From Pseudopyrenochaeta lycopersici (taxonomy: Eukaryota; Ascomycota; Dothideomycetes; Pleosporales; Pseudopyrenochaetaceae), in NCBI GenBank assembly GCA_003313425.1, contig NHZP01000006.1:1178001-1242000 (forward strand): a stretch of 64,000 bases of DNA, in the 5' to 3' direction. A program made the position numbers and the translations under genes. Below, in pieces: positions 12,001 to 23,474 of the stretch (position 1 is its first letter; each line of letters begins with the position of its first letter). The notes under the pieces were generated by a model. It searched no databases, was not told the origin of the DNA, and saw only the letters and a list, made by a program, of their open reading frames with translations.

Positions 12001-12404
12001 AGACTGTATCAGACCTTGGCTTTAACGCGAGATCTCGCGAACGTGGGCAGGTAGTGTCGCAACTAGTCAGCAAGTACGACCAAAACGGGCCACCCCTTTC
12101 GCAGCAGGGTTGGAACCATCGTCGCAAGTCCACAGGCGAGAGTTTACGGACGAGGAATGAATTTGCGGAGGCTAGCGCTTCCACTATCAACTCACGAATG
12201 ATGTGTCAACCCCCTGAGGATATGGCAGCTTGGGGTCGCTACTCGGGTGGACTAGCGTATAACTACGAAGGCCGGGGCGTCGGCGTTGGTGGCAGTGCTG
12301 GGACACGCCAGCTCCACAGTGTCGCCAGTAACAAGTCCCTAAACTGGAGGAATCAATATGGTGTCGACCTCACTGATGTCCCAGTCATGTTGCAAAGGGT
12401 ATGA
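9084..12404 (+). CDS. Large uncharacterised protein with N-myristoylation signal
   Basis: Exons 9084-9552 and 9793-12404 give 1,026 aa. The 240-nt intron is long for this window; its junction restores SPEDLAALYEALELSEE. The first ATG gives MGNHQSTAHQ, with Gly2 and Ser6 as in the N-myristoyltransferase consensus, so membrane anchoring is likely (inference). No catalytic domain is recognisable. The protein is Ser/Thr/Pro-rich and largely disordered, with Arg-Ser/Arg-Thr-Asn-Ser repeats near residue 100 and many basic-Ser patches that look like kinase or 14-3-3 docking sites. Short conserved-looking blocks occur at PEDLAALYEALEL and RRRSYHNLKMEAG. It resembles filamentous-fungus-specific scaffold proteins of unknown role. 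The acceptor at 9792 is my choice; small changes there are possible. Confidence 0.72.
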
Positions 12405-13556
12405 GTGGAAGGGCGCGCTTACGGTCGCTCAGCATTCTGGCGATGTCATGACAGGCATGTCGCGCATTCTGCTTGGGCAGCCTTGCATACATGGTTGCAT
12501 ACAGCATTTTATGATTTTTGTAGCATTTACACACATGACTTTCGCGTACACATAGCGGCATTTAGGGCTCGGGGGTAAAGGCGTCCTTCCTCTTTCGGTG
12601 GACTCTGCATTGTATATACCAAGATAGCGTAAGAACTCAACAGAAACGGACGAATCGAGCAACAATTCAGGAACACTTTGCGCGTGCAGCGTACTCGTGT
12701 GCAACATGGAATTATTACATGCAGTATGTACTGCTCACAAATATGCTGTGTCCCTAGATCTTCAGGTGGGGATTTATTTTAGGCTTCGTCAAGCGTGGCC
12801 TTTCTGCAATCGATCGAGAGATTCGCTTGTGGCGGGGGATCCAATATCTGAAATGCGCCCTTTTTCGGCGACTACGCGTTCAGCCTCACAAGCGCAACGA
12901 TGGCCGATGCGACAAGCTGAGGTGTTTTTTTGTTGTGTGGGTCTCGAGCCGCATGATGTCAGGGCCGCGATGCCGTGGCTGGATGTGGGCAGCTGTGCAG
13001 GGGGTGTATTAGATAATATTCGGTGACCACACTCGCATGCGGGAAAATGGGCAAAACATCGCCCCGCCGTCGCCTCCGTCTCTCCTACACTCCACACACC
13101 GCTCACCCTTTTCCAAGTCACTGAGACAACGCTTGCCATAAAGCGTCCGTGACTGCCTCTCGTTGCAGCTCAATCTCTCCTGCGACAGCCTTTGGTCGCT
13201 TCAAAGGCCTCGCACCACTACGGCTTCGGCAGTGTTCCTGCTCAATCTTCAAATTGTATCTGCTCGACCCGCTCCTCACGTTTTCAACAACATCCCCCCT
13301 CCTCGTCTTGTCGTCTAAAAAGGAAGTTGAGCGCGCTCTCTTTTTGTCTCCACAACAGACCCTCGATTCACCCGAACTTCAGCTGCCGCATAGGACGCTC
13401 TTTGTGGTTCTTCCTCTCGGAGAGGAAGAGTCGGGGAGACCTCGCCCAACACCCAACGTCGGCTTCACGCTCTTCAAACCGCCTTAACACCCCACCGGCA
13501 TCCAGGCTAATAATCTACACCTAATCAGTCAACTCCCAGGAATCGCTATCCAGGGC
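12405..13556. other. Intergenic region and CT-rich leader of ornithine decarboxylase
   Basis: The first half is 3' flank of the upstream gene. From about 13145 to the ATG at 13557 the plus strand is C/T-rich and contains no ATG, the look of a long unstructured 5' leader. Two short ATG-initiated frames begin before this, near 13037 and 13047, and end before or close to its start. Whether they are transcribed is unknown. Confidence 0.5.
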
Positions 13557-14944
13557 ATGGCACCTTCTGCTCTCACGACCACCGAAGAATACCAGTTATC
13601 GTTGAAAGACATACCGTCATTCAACAATTACCACGTTGGTACTTTCAATGATCATGGCGCCTGGAAATCCAAGCAGTTGATTTGGGAGGCTCTGAAGAGC
13701 CGTGTTGAGGCTGTCGATGCTGACACCTGCGGTGTTGGTGATGAAGACGCCTTCTTCGTCGCCGACCTGGGCGAGGTCTACCGCCAGCATTTGCGCTGGA
13801 AGAAGAACCTAGCTCGCGTCAAGCCGCACTATGGTGAGTCTACCCACAGCATACATCAACAACATGCCACTGACACTGAACAGCGGTCAAGTGCAACCCG
13901 GACCCTCAAGTCCTGCGCCTCATGACCGAATTGGGGCTCGGCTTCGATTGTGCTTCCAAGAATGAGATCGAGACGGTCCTCAAGCTCGGCGTTGACCCAT
14001 CCCGCATTATCTATGCGCAGCCCTGCAAGACCAAGTCGTACGTCCGCTACGCTGCTCACTCTGGCGTCAAGCAAATGACCTTCGACAACGCCGACGAGCT
14101 CTACAAGACGAAGCAGCTCTTCCCAGATGCTGAGCTCTACCTGCGTATCTTGACAGATGATTCGGCCAGCTTGTGCCGGTTGAGCCAGAAGTTTGGTGCT
14201 GCTTTGGATACTACGGCAGAGTTGCTGGAGCTTGCGAAGAAGCTGGAGCTGAATGTTGTCGGCGTGGCTTTCCACGTTGGCTCGGGCGCGTCCGATCCAA
14301 AGGCATTCATCAAGGCTGTCCAGGATGCCCGCTTCGTCTTTGACCAAGCGGCTACCCTCGGCTTCAACATGCATACGCTGGATGTGGGTGGTGGCTTCAC
14401 GGGTGATGTTACATTCGAGCCCATGGCCGCTGTCTTGTCCGCCTCTTTGGACGAGTATTTCCCCCCGCACATCCGTGTCATTGGCGAGCCTGGACGCTAC
14501 TATGTCTCCACCGCCTTTACCCTCGCATGCAACGTCATTGCCCGCCGCACCGTCGCTGATGCCACCTTGGGCACCACCTCGTACATGCTTTACTTGAACG
14601 ATGGTGTCTATGGCAACTTTTCAAGCATCATCTTCGATCATCAAAACCCCATGCCGCGTGTTTTGAAGAACGGAAATGACGTGCTGTATGACGTCCGCCG
14701 CTCCGGATATGATACGCCGTCTCAGACTGAGTACTCGATCTGGGGCCCGACTTGCGATGGCATTGACGTCATCTCATCATCCTGCACTTTCCCTGAGCTG
14801 CTCGATGTCGGAGACTGGCTCTACTTTGAGGATATGGGCGCATACACGAAGTGCTCTGCTACACGCTTCAATGGCTTCACCGACAGCCACGACGTTGTGT
14901 ACGTCTGTAGCGAGCCTGGTGCCAAGGCTTTAATGGATCTGTAA
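13557..14944 (+). CDS. SPE1: Ornithine decarboxylase
   Basis: The PLP-dependent enzyme converts ornithine to putrescine, the first step of polyamine synthesis, in the cytosol. Exons 13557-13833 and 13884-14944, with a 50-nt intron, give 445 aa, the usual length. Lys95 in YAVKCNPDP, created across the splice junction, is the PLP-binding lysine. Further motifs are FDCASKNEI, the phosphate-binding GGGF segment in LDVGGGFTG, GEPGRY, and WGPTCDGID, whose Cys383 is the active-site cysteine supplied across the dimer. No obvious insertions or lost residues. Family knowledge indicates strong regulation by polyamines, often through the mRNA leader and protein turnover; the long ATG-free leader is compatible with that but does not prove it. 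Confidence 0.95.
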
Positions 14945-15428
14945 ATAGTTCAAAGTGTGCATTGGAGACAAAGTACATATGCTTTCAGCGTACATGTGGC
15001 AGCAAGTGTGGGAGGTCTCGTCGTAAAAGTTTTGTTAGATTTATAGATGTTCACTGTTTCGCAATTTCATAATTCACGTATACATCAGTCTTGCCACACT
15101 TAATTGCAATGTGATCCTTTTCTCGTTTACTGAGCATTGTCAGAACGCTTACACTGTCGATTGAGAGACATGAATCAATCGACACAAATTCTCTGGCCTG
15201 TAACCAATACGACGCCATTTGTTGAATTTGGCTGATATTATCAATCTACATATCTCATAGATTGTTTAAAATAAGGGTATCAAATATATATATATACAGA
15301 CACAACCCACAGCGCTGCCGCCTCTGTGAGTTCCAAACAAGCCGTTTTCCCCCACCAGCTTGCCGATAAAAGTCAAGTTGAAGATTTACAGTATAGACCA
15401 GAAGAAGGGGATTTTCAGACGGACAATC
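14945..15428. other. Convergent 3' intergenic region with small AT microsatellite
   Basis: Spacer between the ornithine decarboxylase gene and the minus-strand gene ending at 15429. It contains a short (AT)n run at about 15284-15296. Nothing else stands out. Confidence 0.6.
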
Positions 15429-17231
15429 TCAATACCGGAACATGCATATACCGGCACGTTCAGGATCCAGCTTTCCAAGCAAGGGCTGACACTTCTCAAG
15501 CGCCAGCGCGCCGTTGATTACCAAACTCACGCTCCTACTCAGAACATCGACGTAGCGGTCTCTCAGTGTCGGATTCACGTGTGGGACACTGATGATGGTA
15601 TCCAGCCACTCGCAAATCTGCTCGTGCTGCCATTCGGGCTGATAGAGGCCGCTTCCTGGAGTAGGGGGCTGTGCCGAGTACATGGCTTGGCGCATTTGCG
15701 AGAGCGTCCAGGGGGACCAGGCGGTAATGGGCGCGGCTTTTGTGACGGGGATGACGAGGGCGGGGCAGCCGTCGAGGAGGTGGAAGACGATTGTGCCGCA
15801 GCCGGGGCGGCGGGAGCTGGACCACATGTTTGCGCGGAAGGGGGAGATTGCGGTGAAGAGGATGAGCAGGCGGTTTGTGCCTAGGTCGACTTCTGGGTTG
15901 GCTTCGCACATGCTGAGTGTGTGTGCGGATTCGGAGAGCAGTTTGTGCGCGAGGAGGTAGTCGCCTGGGGCATTCTGTTAGCGGCGTTGCAATCAGCGAA
16001 AGATATATAGGGAAGTCGTACCGCCTAGGAATGGGCCAAAACTCTGGGCAATGGCGAATTCATTGGCCCGTGGCACTGAAGGGGTTCTCGCAGAAGCGAA
16101 GAGGTATGGACAGAACCAGCCCTTCTCGCAAGCCTGGGTGTTTCTCGCTGGGTAGACGCCGACGAAGCGCAAATCTGCATCCACGCCCATCAACTTGTGC
16201 TTGATGCCTACTTGTAAGCTCTTGACATTCGTAGTCTGCAGCATCTTCTCCTCCTCGGGGAGCATGTGCTCAATGATGCCCTTGTCGATGGCTTGCTCCA
16301 CAATCTGGAAGACGGAGTACTTGAGCACTGTTGATGCGGCGATAGCGCCCGCGCCTGAATTCACAATCTCAGAGATGAAGGAGTCTGCGCCGAATGTGGA
16401 AGTGACACCGTCTGCAACGCCTTCTACCAGGGGACCGCCGACGAAGGCGAAGGTGGTGAAGAGCACAGCATCGCGGTATCGCACGTTGGGGAGGGTCACG
16501 GGATTGTTGTCTCCCCAGGGGCTCAAAGCGGTTGGCATTTTCGCCATGGAAGTTGCAGTCTGGACCGATGAGCGTGCCACACGGCCGAAGAGAGTGTCGC
16601 CAAAGAATCGCTTCACACTGTCCGACTTTTGGGCGTCTTGAGGTCCGCTGCCATGTCCGCTGGAGTGTTTTGAACCAAAAAGTCCAGATGGTGCGGTTGT
16701 TGTGTATTGTGGTTTCTGAACTGCTGGGCCAGCAGGTGGTAATTGTTGTAGCATGGGCTGTGGAGACATCACCATGCCCTGTTGTTGTGGCAGTATCATC
16801 TGCTGCGGAGGCATCATCTGTTGGACTTGTTGCTGCACCATTTGGAGTTTCTCAGGAGGGAGATTTTGTATGACTTGTTGAACTTGCTGCACTTGCTGAG
16901 GGGTCATATTCGGCACTCCTTGGTATGGCTGCTGGGCCATTGGCATTTGTTGTTGCATTGGCACTCCTTGCGGAGACTGTACATATTGTGGGGGTGAGAT
17001 TTGTCCTTGTGGCTGAGCGTATTGAGGCTGCTGGGGCTGAAACTGTTGTTGCATCTGGGGCTGAATCTGGCCTTGCGGAAAACCACCTTGCTGTGCAGGA
17101 GGTGCAAAGGCATTCATCGGTGGTGCTGGAGTCGGTGTTGGTAATTGCACTGGTTCGACTGTGTAAGGTGGGGGTGCTGGAGAGTTGGTATCGAAGGTTG
17201 AAACCGGGGGTGGTTGCTGCATGAGAGGCAT
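15429..17231 (-). CDS. Conserved fungal protein with Pro/Gln-rich N-terminus, function unknown
   Basis: Exons 17231-16022 and 15964-15429 (57-nt intron) give 581 aa. The splice uses the acceptor after CCCCAG, which joins SFGPFLGG to DYLLAHKLL in frame. Residues 1 to about 185 are low-complexity Pro/Gln/Met (QPQMQQQFQPQQ, MQQQ). The remainder is globular and looks conserved, for example SVKRFFGDTLFGRVARSSVQ, FAFVGGPLVEGVADGVTS and CGTIVFHLLDGCPALVIPVT. I do not recognise a catalytic family. The GGPLVEGVADG and AIAASTVLKYSVFQIVE stretches are weakly hydrophobic but not clear membrane helices. The glutamine-rich half produces open shadow frames on the other strand. Confidence 0.8.
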
Positions 17232-18492
17232 TTTGGGCTGTCCTCTCCTAGACTGACTTCTATATGGACGTGGGACAAGTGGAAAGATTCATCAAGAGTC
17301 GAACAGGTCTGCAATTGTTTCTGAGATCCAATTTGTGCACGAGAATCAACAATGGGGGGTAGTGTGGCTGAAGAGAGTGGCTTCGAAGTGAACGAGACAG
17401 GACGGCAGAGAGAACACAGCGAGGGTAGCAGAGTGACTAGAAGAAAGCGAAAGAGAATGGAAAAAGAGAGGTTGACCGGTATAAAAAACACGAGGGGTCC
17501 AAAGAGGGTTGCCATCTAGCCCCCGTATCTGAGGCTGCAGCTGAACCTCTGGCCGGTTTGTGGCTTCATGCTTGTCCAAGTTGGGCGCACCGAAGCGGCA
17601 TATTCGAAGCAAATGGGCCGATGGTTCGCCTTTTGCAACCTTGCGACAGGTTGTCGCTCAGCCTGATGCAAGTGTTTGAGATGTTGTGTTTGACAACTTC
17701 TGGAGGAGACGCTCAGGACCAAAACAGCTGCCCCATTTTGGAGGGTTTAAAAATTTCAATATTCTTAACCAATATTGGTGCAAAATATTATGAACGCTGC
17801 TTGTCAGTTTTTGTTGCACATGTTCAAAGGCGAGACTATGTAGGCGCTGAAGGCCTGCAATGCTGGGGGGAACATGCAGATGATAGTTGGAATAAGAGCA
17901 GCAGGCTAGTAAGGGAGTAAGGGAAGCAAGCAGCTTGGCCATGATCAAAGACAGGGAGGCTGCAACCAGCCGCCGCGTGGATTCCGCAGACGGCGGTGGA
18001 ATCGGTTCGACCAAAGGGGCGGCGCGTGCCACTCAGGTACAAAAGCCCGCGGCCATGCGCCCGCCAAGTGTGACCATGGTCTTCAATTCGGTCGCAGGCG
18101 CGTAAATGGTGGCTTCGCCCAATCACATGTCCAGACGCGGCCATCTCGACGACGACCCGCAGCAGCCCAACTCGAGGCAGCGCAATGGGCGAGGGCTACG
18201 TAAATCAGCAGCTTCGCCTGCGCGCAAGCAGGATGCAAGCGCACCATTTGCCGTCTTCCGTAGCCTACTTATAGTCTCACCGGTCGCATGATTCTGCCAG
18301 AGTACATGCGTCTGCCCGCGTCGTCAGCGTCATATCGAGCAGCGCCTACCCCACCAACAGCCCTCCCACATACCCACGGCTCCTGCACACGTCGAGCTAC
18401 CCGCACCCGTACCCAAAAATAAGTCGACGCCTGTCATCGCCGGCGATCCAGGAACGACGCCAAATATACCGCCCTAATCCAACTCTCGTGCC
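17232..18492. other. Divergent promoter region (1.26 kb)
   Basis: It lies between the start codons of the minus-strand Pro/Gln-rich protein and the plus-strand WW/PhoD gene. The leader of the minus-strand gene is CT-rich on its coding strand, as is common for fungal core promoters. No separate gene is supported. Confidence 0.55.
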
Positions 18493-21400
18493 ATGGACGC
18501 CCGCAAGCAGGGCCGTCCAGAGGAGGAGCTGTTCTTGCGCACCTCCGACGCTCCAGACACGCCCACGGTCGGGCCCTTGCGGATACAGAAGGGGCGCGAT
18601 GGGAGGAGCCCGCCGCCGCGAACAGACTCGGCCGGCAGCTCCAACCAGCCTGCATTCTCGCGCCCGCCGCCTATGCCCTCGTTCCCCGCGCCGCCCTCTG
18701 GTCCGCCCACTGCGCCGCTCCCATACCCAGACGACCGCCCGTCGAAGCAGCCCACCCTGGGCCAGGCACGATATACGCCCCTGAGCGAGCGAGACCGCCA
18801 GACCAAGAACGCGACCCCGCCCGAACCAGAAGGCCGCCGGCGAGGCTCGAGTGCCACGGGCCCCAGTCCCACGTCGCCCGCCCAGCGCGCGCGATTCGAT
18901 GCCAACGACCCCAACAGACCAACCCTGGGCGGCTACGGCGCTCGGAATCAAGATGGCTCGGTGCAGCCCTCGAGGCTGGCAGAGCGGAGAGGCACCGCGC
19001 CCAAGCCGCTGCCAGACTCGCCCGGCCCAGAGACACCAGACAAGGAGGGCCTGTTCCAGAAGGCACCGCAAAGGAAGGCCAGTTCGGACGCCAGCGCGAA
19101 TAACCCCTTCCCGGAATACCACCAGCAGTACTTTCCTCCGCCACAAATGGCATACTCAGGCCCCAAGCAGGAGGAGCCCGCGCTGAAGATACCCAACCCC
19201 GGCGGCGTCAATCGCCTGAGCTCCACCGCCTCTACTTCGACAGTGAGAGCCCAGAGGGGCTCTCCGCCACCTCCCGAGACCCCCATCATCCCCCCGCCGA
19301 GCGGTGGCATCGAGGCCCGCTTTGCGGCGGCTGGCATTGCAGGCACATCGACCCTCACCAGTCTACAAGCACAGAGCGCCCAGAACGCCGCCGCGGCCCA
19401 GCGGAATCAGGTCTATGCGAACCAGCAGCCCCGCCCAGCACTCACATCACCAGCGCCGTCTCAGCAGCCTGCGAGGCGGCCATGGACGCCAACGGAGCAG
19501 CCGGGAAGCACCCCACATGGTCCGCCAACAGTCTATCAAGGCATGGATCAAGTGCCTCCCTCGAGCAGCCCGCCACAGGGCCCTCTTCCACAGGCTCCAA
19601 ACTTTTCACAGCCGACTGCAAACGGGCCCTCAGAGCATCCGCTGAACCATGAAATGGGCCGCCTGAACATGAACGAGGAGCCACCGCCAGCCTACTCGAG
19701 CATTACTCACCCGCCAGCCGCTCAGGCTCAGAGCTACCCCAACGACAAGGGACAGCAGCCAGCCGCCCAGGGCTTATCCCTCAGTGATCCCAATCAGGGC
19801 CATCCTGCATTTGCCAATGATGTGCGCCAGCAGGCAGGGCCCTCACAGCAGCCTGCTGCCGTGGTCGCGCCCACACCCACGGCAAATCAATTCCCTCCGC
19901 AGATCCAAACAGCACAGCCGGCCCATACACCAAGCCCGGCACCGGGACCAGGACCAGCCTCTCCACCGCCTCTGCCTGAAGGCTGGATAGCACATTTGGA
20001 CCCGAGCTCAGGCCAGTACTACTACATCCATCTTCCCACACAATCTACACAGTGGGAATTCCCCAAAGGCCCGACGCCTCTGAATCTCAATGAGCCCATG
20101 TCCCCTACAGGCACCTTTGTGGGCGTCCCGCTGGCATCTCCGTCTTTCGGCAAAGCTCCCATTGCCTCACCTGGTTTCCCAACTCAAACGGCCGGCTTCC
20201 CAGGAGACTTTGGCATGGCGCCACTTGCAACTCCCACCGCAGCGGGCTTCACAGGCCCGCCCCCAGTTGCCGGCGTAGATCAATACAAGATCAATCCTAC
20301 CAATGGCGTTTACTTTGGGCCCTATTTGAGATATACAAATATGGACTTGGAGCGAGGCCTCTGGCTGGGCTCCATTCTCCTCATCACAAACACGCCTCTT
20401 CCCCCAACAATCCACATTCACCAGAGTGCAGATTTATCACCGAACCCACGGCAACTCAAGGCGAATCCAATATACACACATCAAACATGGATTTTCTATC
20501 GGTATGACATCGACTTGAGAATGGAGGAGGACCACGCCGCCAAGTGGACGTATGCTATTACCTCACACTTGGGCTGCACAAGGTTTGAGTTCTTGGTCGC
20601 AGGACGGCATGAGACGAGCTGGCGATTCATTGCTCATTCTGGTAACGACTTTGCCTTGAACGTCAATGCCAACGAGAGAACGAAGCTAGGCGGCGTAGGT
20701 TTAATGTGGAAAGACATCCTGCAAAAGAACGCCGAATGTGGTGGATTTCACGTGCAACTTGGCTTGGGTGGTCAGATCTATGCCGACCGCTTGTGGAAAG
20801 AGCTCCCACTGCTGAAACAGTGGACGGCAACGAGTGGAAAGGAGAACCGCAAGAATGCCCCATGGACAGCAAAGCACGAAGAGGATGTTTGCCATGCTTA
20901 CTTCCACTACTACACCAGTCATTTTGATCAGCCACACTTGAGAGAAGCATTTGCCCAGATTCCGCATATCCTAGCTCTTGACGACCACGACATGTAAGTC
21001 TACACTAATAGGTATGATGGTGACGGACGTTGACTTTACCCAGTTTCGACGGCTTCGGCTCGTATCCAGAATACATGCAGTTCTCGAATATGTTCAAGAA
21101 TATTGGGAGGCTGGGTATCGAGATGTACCTGCTCTTCCAGCACCATACAACACTTGAGATTCTTCGCAATGTCAGCAACGATATGGACCTCTTCACAGTG
21201 ACTGGAACAGGCTGGCACTTTATCAAATACCTTGGTCCTTGTGTCACTGTCGTTGGGCCAGATTGCCGCTCTGAGCGGAACCCGCACCAGGTCATGGCTG
21301 GACCGACGTATCAGGGCATCTTCCCGAAAGTGGCTACATTACCACCGAGTGTCCAACACTGTATCTGGATGATCCCGGTCCCCATCGTGTACCCACGCCT

Positions 21401-22241
21401 TGAGTCTGTAGAGTCCCTTGCTCATTCCATGGCAACGGGTAAGAAAGCAGTAACGGGTACCTTCAACATGCTCGGAAAAGTGACCAGCTCTGTTGCCGGT
21501 GTTGTTGGCGCTAAGAGCATGGTTGGTGATGGTTTCAACTCGGTTAAGAAAGCTGTTGGCAAGTCTGGTCTGATGAGTGGTGTGCTGAGTCCATTCGGCG
21601 AGATTGACCTACTTGATGAATTGAGAGATCTGTGGACACACGATTCCAAGGTACGTCCACATATTCACTTGAGCAATGAACAAGTCACTGACAAGATATA
21701 GGACCTTGAACGGACATACTTAATCAGAACACTACAAGGAATCGCCCACAACAAGTCATTGCGCATGACTTTCTTCTCTGGAGCGGTTGACTGTTGCGGT
21801 GCCGGCCTTGTTCATGATCCCTCAAGGCCACAGGATCACAAGACTATGTACCAGATCATCTCCTCCGCAGTAGTGAACTCACCGCCTGGCAACTACGTCT
21901 TGCGACTTCTTCATAACAATCGCGCACTTTATGTTCCGCAAAACGGGCATCGCAGCAACCAGCAACCCTCAGATACAAAAGAAGACATGATGGAGATTTT
22001 CACCCAGGATGTCAATGGCCAGCCACGAGAGTATAAGAGACTCATGGGCCGTAGAAACTATGTCGCATGTGTCATATATGACCCTGAGATTGTTAATGGC
22101 ACATTTGGTCAAGCTGTGCCAGGACACGGCAGCGGAAAGTTGAGTTTAGCGGTAGACTTCATGGTTCAGAACGATAGTGGGTATAGCGCGCCGATGAAGT
22201 ATGGGCCTGTTATAGTGCCAAGTTTGGAGTATGGTCGATAG
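18493..22241 (+). CDS. WW-domain protein with PhoD-like metallophosphatase domain
   Basis: Exons 18493-20993, 21044-21650 and 21702-22241 give 1,215 aa, all junctions in frame (20993/21044 restores DDHDIFDGFG). The first about 480 residues are a disordered Pro/Ser/Gln-rich region. A WW domain follows near residues 493-525 (PLPEGWIAHLDPSSGQYYYI ... TQWEFP), with both tryptophans and the second-strand tyrosines; WW domains bind Pro-rich ligands. From about residue 590 comes a PhoD-like phosphatase domain: NGVYFGPYLRY, the metal-site-like LALDDHDIFDGFGSYPEYMQ, and GTGWHFIKYLGPCVTVVGPD. The C-terminus is VDFMVQNDSGYSAPMKYGP. Family knowledge suggests a metallophosphoesterase fold, but the substrate is not known and the catalytic set may be incomplete. 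Many long opposite-strand frames here come from the GC-rich Pro codons. Confidence 0.85.
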
Positions 22242-22599
22242 ATAGTTAATGTAGTCAGAAGGCTCTTGTAATTCTGCGTTTGAGCGGTGGTCATGCATAG
22301 CGAGCGTTACTTTCTGGTCCAGGGCTGTATTTTGTCGATACTGAGACACTATATATTATTTTTATTCACGAGTTGGCTCTCTTGCTACATCATTTGGATC
22401 AGCAAATACATATTGGACATTAACAAATTTATACAGCTGTATGAAGCTGTCGTTGCACTCTTTACATTTCCGAAGTATTGTCGTGGTCGATGGAATAGTT
22501 TGCCGAATTCGGGCAAATGACATCGTCAAGGCTTGGCTATCCGCGGTGCTTTCGAGATTCTTGAACATGAGACACCGTGAAGACGACTACACCAGCACA
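22242..22599. other. Intergenic region
   Basis: AT-rich 3' flank of the WW/PhoD gene and short promoter of the next gene on the same strand. No feature seen. Confidence 0.5.
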
Positions 22600-23474
22600 A
22601 TGATTACTCCTTCAGCACAAGCGACAGCGATACCGCGATTCCTTCTACCACAGCTCTCATGGTCCGCGAAGGCTGCCAGGCCAGCAGTATTGGGCGCGCT
22701 TGAAGCCAGGCGGCATAGATCGTGCGCAGCTTCAACACGGCGCGTTGCAACTCCAATCGCCACATCACTTCAAGCACAATCGATTCGGCAGTGGCGGAGG
22801 AGTTCACCACAATACGCCGCAGGTTATGCCTCTGCACTCGATTTCCAGCGTAGTTTCAGCGCAACTGCACCGCAGGCAAAGGACCATCATTTCGACACGC
22901 TCAAGTTTGTCCAACGGCTGAAAGATGAGGGGTTCACAGAAGAGCAGGCAGAGGGTATGATGAGAGTGCTCAGCGACGTCATTGAGGAGAGGTCTGTCTA
23001 CCAACGCCAGACACGCAAGCAACATAGCTGATATGTCTCTGTAGCATACAAAACCTCACCCGCACCATGGTCCTTCGTGAAGACCAGGAAAAGGCGACCT
23101 ACACGCAAAAAGTGGACTTTGCCAAGCTCCGCTCCGAACTCATGACCGCCGATTCCACCGAATCCTCCTTGACGCGAGCATCGCACGAGCGCCTCACCAA
23201 TGAGCTTGCAAAGCTCAATTCACGGTTACGGGATGAGATACAGAGGACGCAGGCGAGTGTGAGGCTGGACTTGAACCTGGAGAAGGGGAGGATCAGGGAG
23301 GAGGCAAATGTGCAGGAACTCAAGTTGAAGGAGACGGAGACGCGAATTGAGCAGGAGACGGCGCAGTTGAGGGAGAGGCTGGAGGCGGTCAAGTTCAGCA
23401 CACTGCAGTGGTTGATGGGTGTCTGCACGGGTACTGCGGCGCTGATGTTGGGTGTTTGGCGGTTGTTGATGTGA
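22600..23474 (+). CDS. CCDC90/DUF1640-family mitochondrial coiled-coil membrane protein
   Basis: Exons 22600-22991 and 23045-23474 (53-nt intron) give 273 aa. The start at 22600 is preferred because it begins a basic, Ser/Ala-rich matrix-targeting leader; an in-frame ATG at 22567 is the alternative. The conserved core is HFDTLKFVQRLKDEGFTEEQ, then KVDFAKLRSELMTADS, a long amphipathic coiled coil (about residues 160-245), and a C-terminal membrane helix LQWLMGVCTGTAALMLG. The family includes yeast Fmp32 and animal MCUR1/CCDC90B, proteins of the inner mitochondrial membrane linked to respiratory-complex assembly and calcium-uniporter regulation. Its precise role in this fungus cannot be read from the sequence. 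Confidence 0.85.

Noticed and set aside
13149..13524. 112- and 110-codon frames upstream of ornithine decarboxylase as possible upstream ORFs
   Set aside because: They begin with GTG and TTG, not ATG. The region contains no ATG, so they are unlikely to be translated.
18397..19358. Several minus-strand frames up to 249 codons
   Set aside because: Caused by GC-rich Pro/Ala/Gly codons of the WW/PhoD N-terminus; no domain or homology-like pattern.
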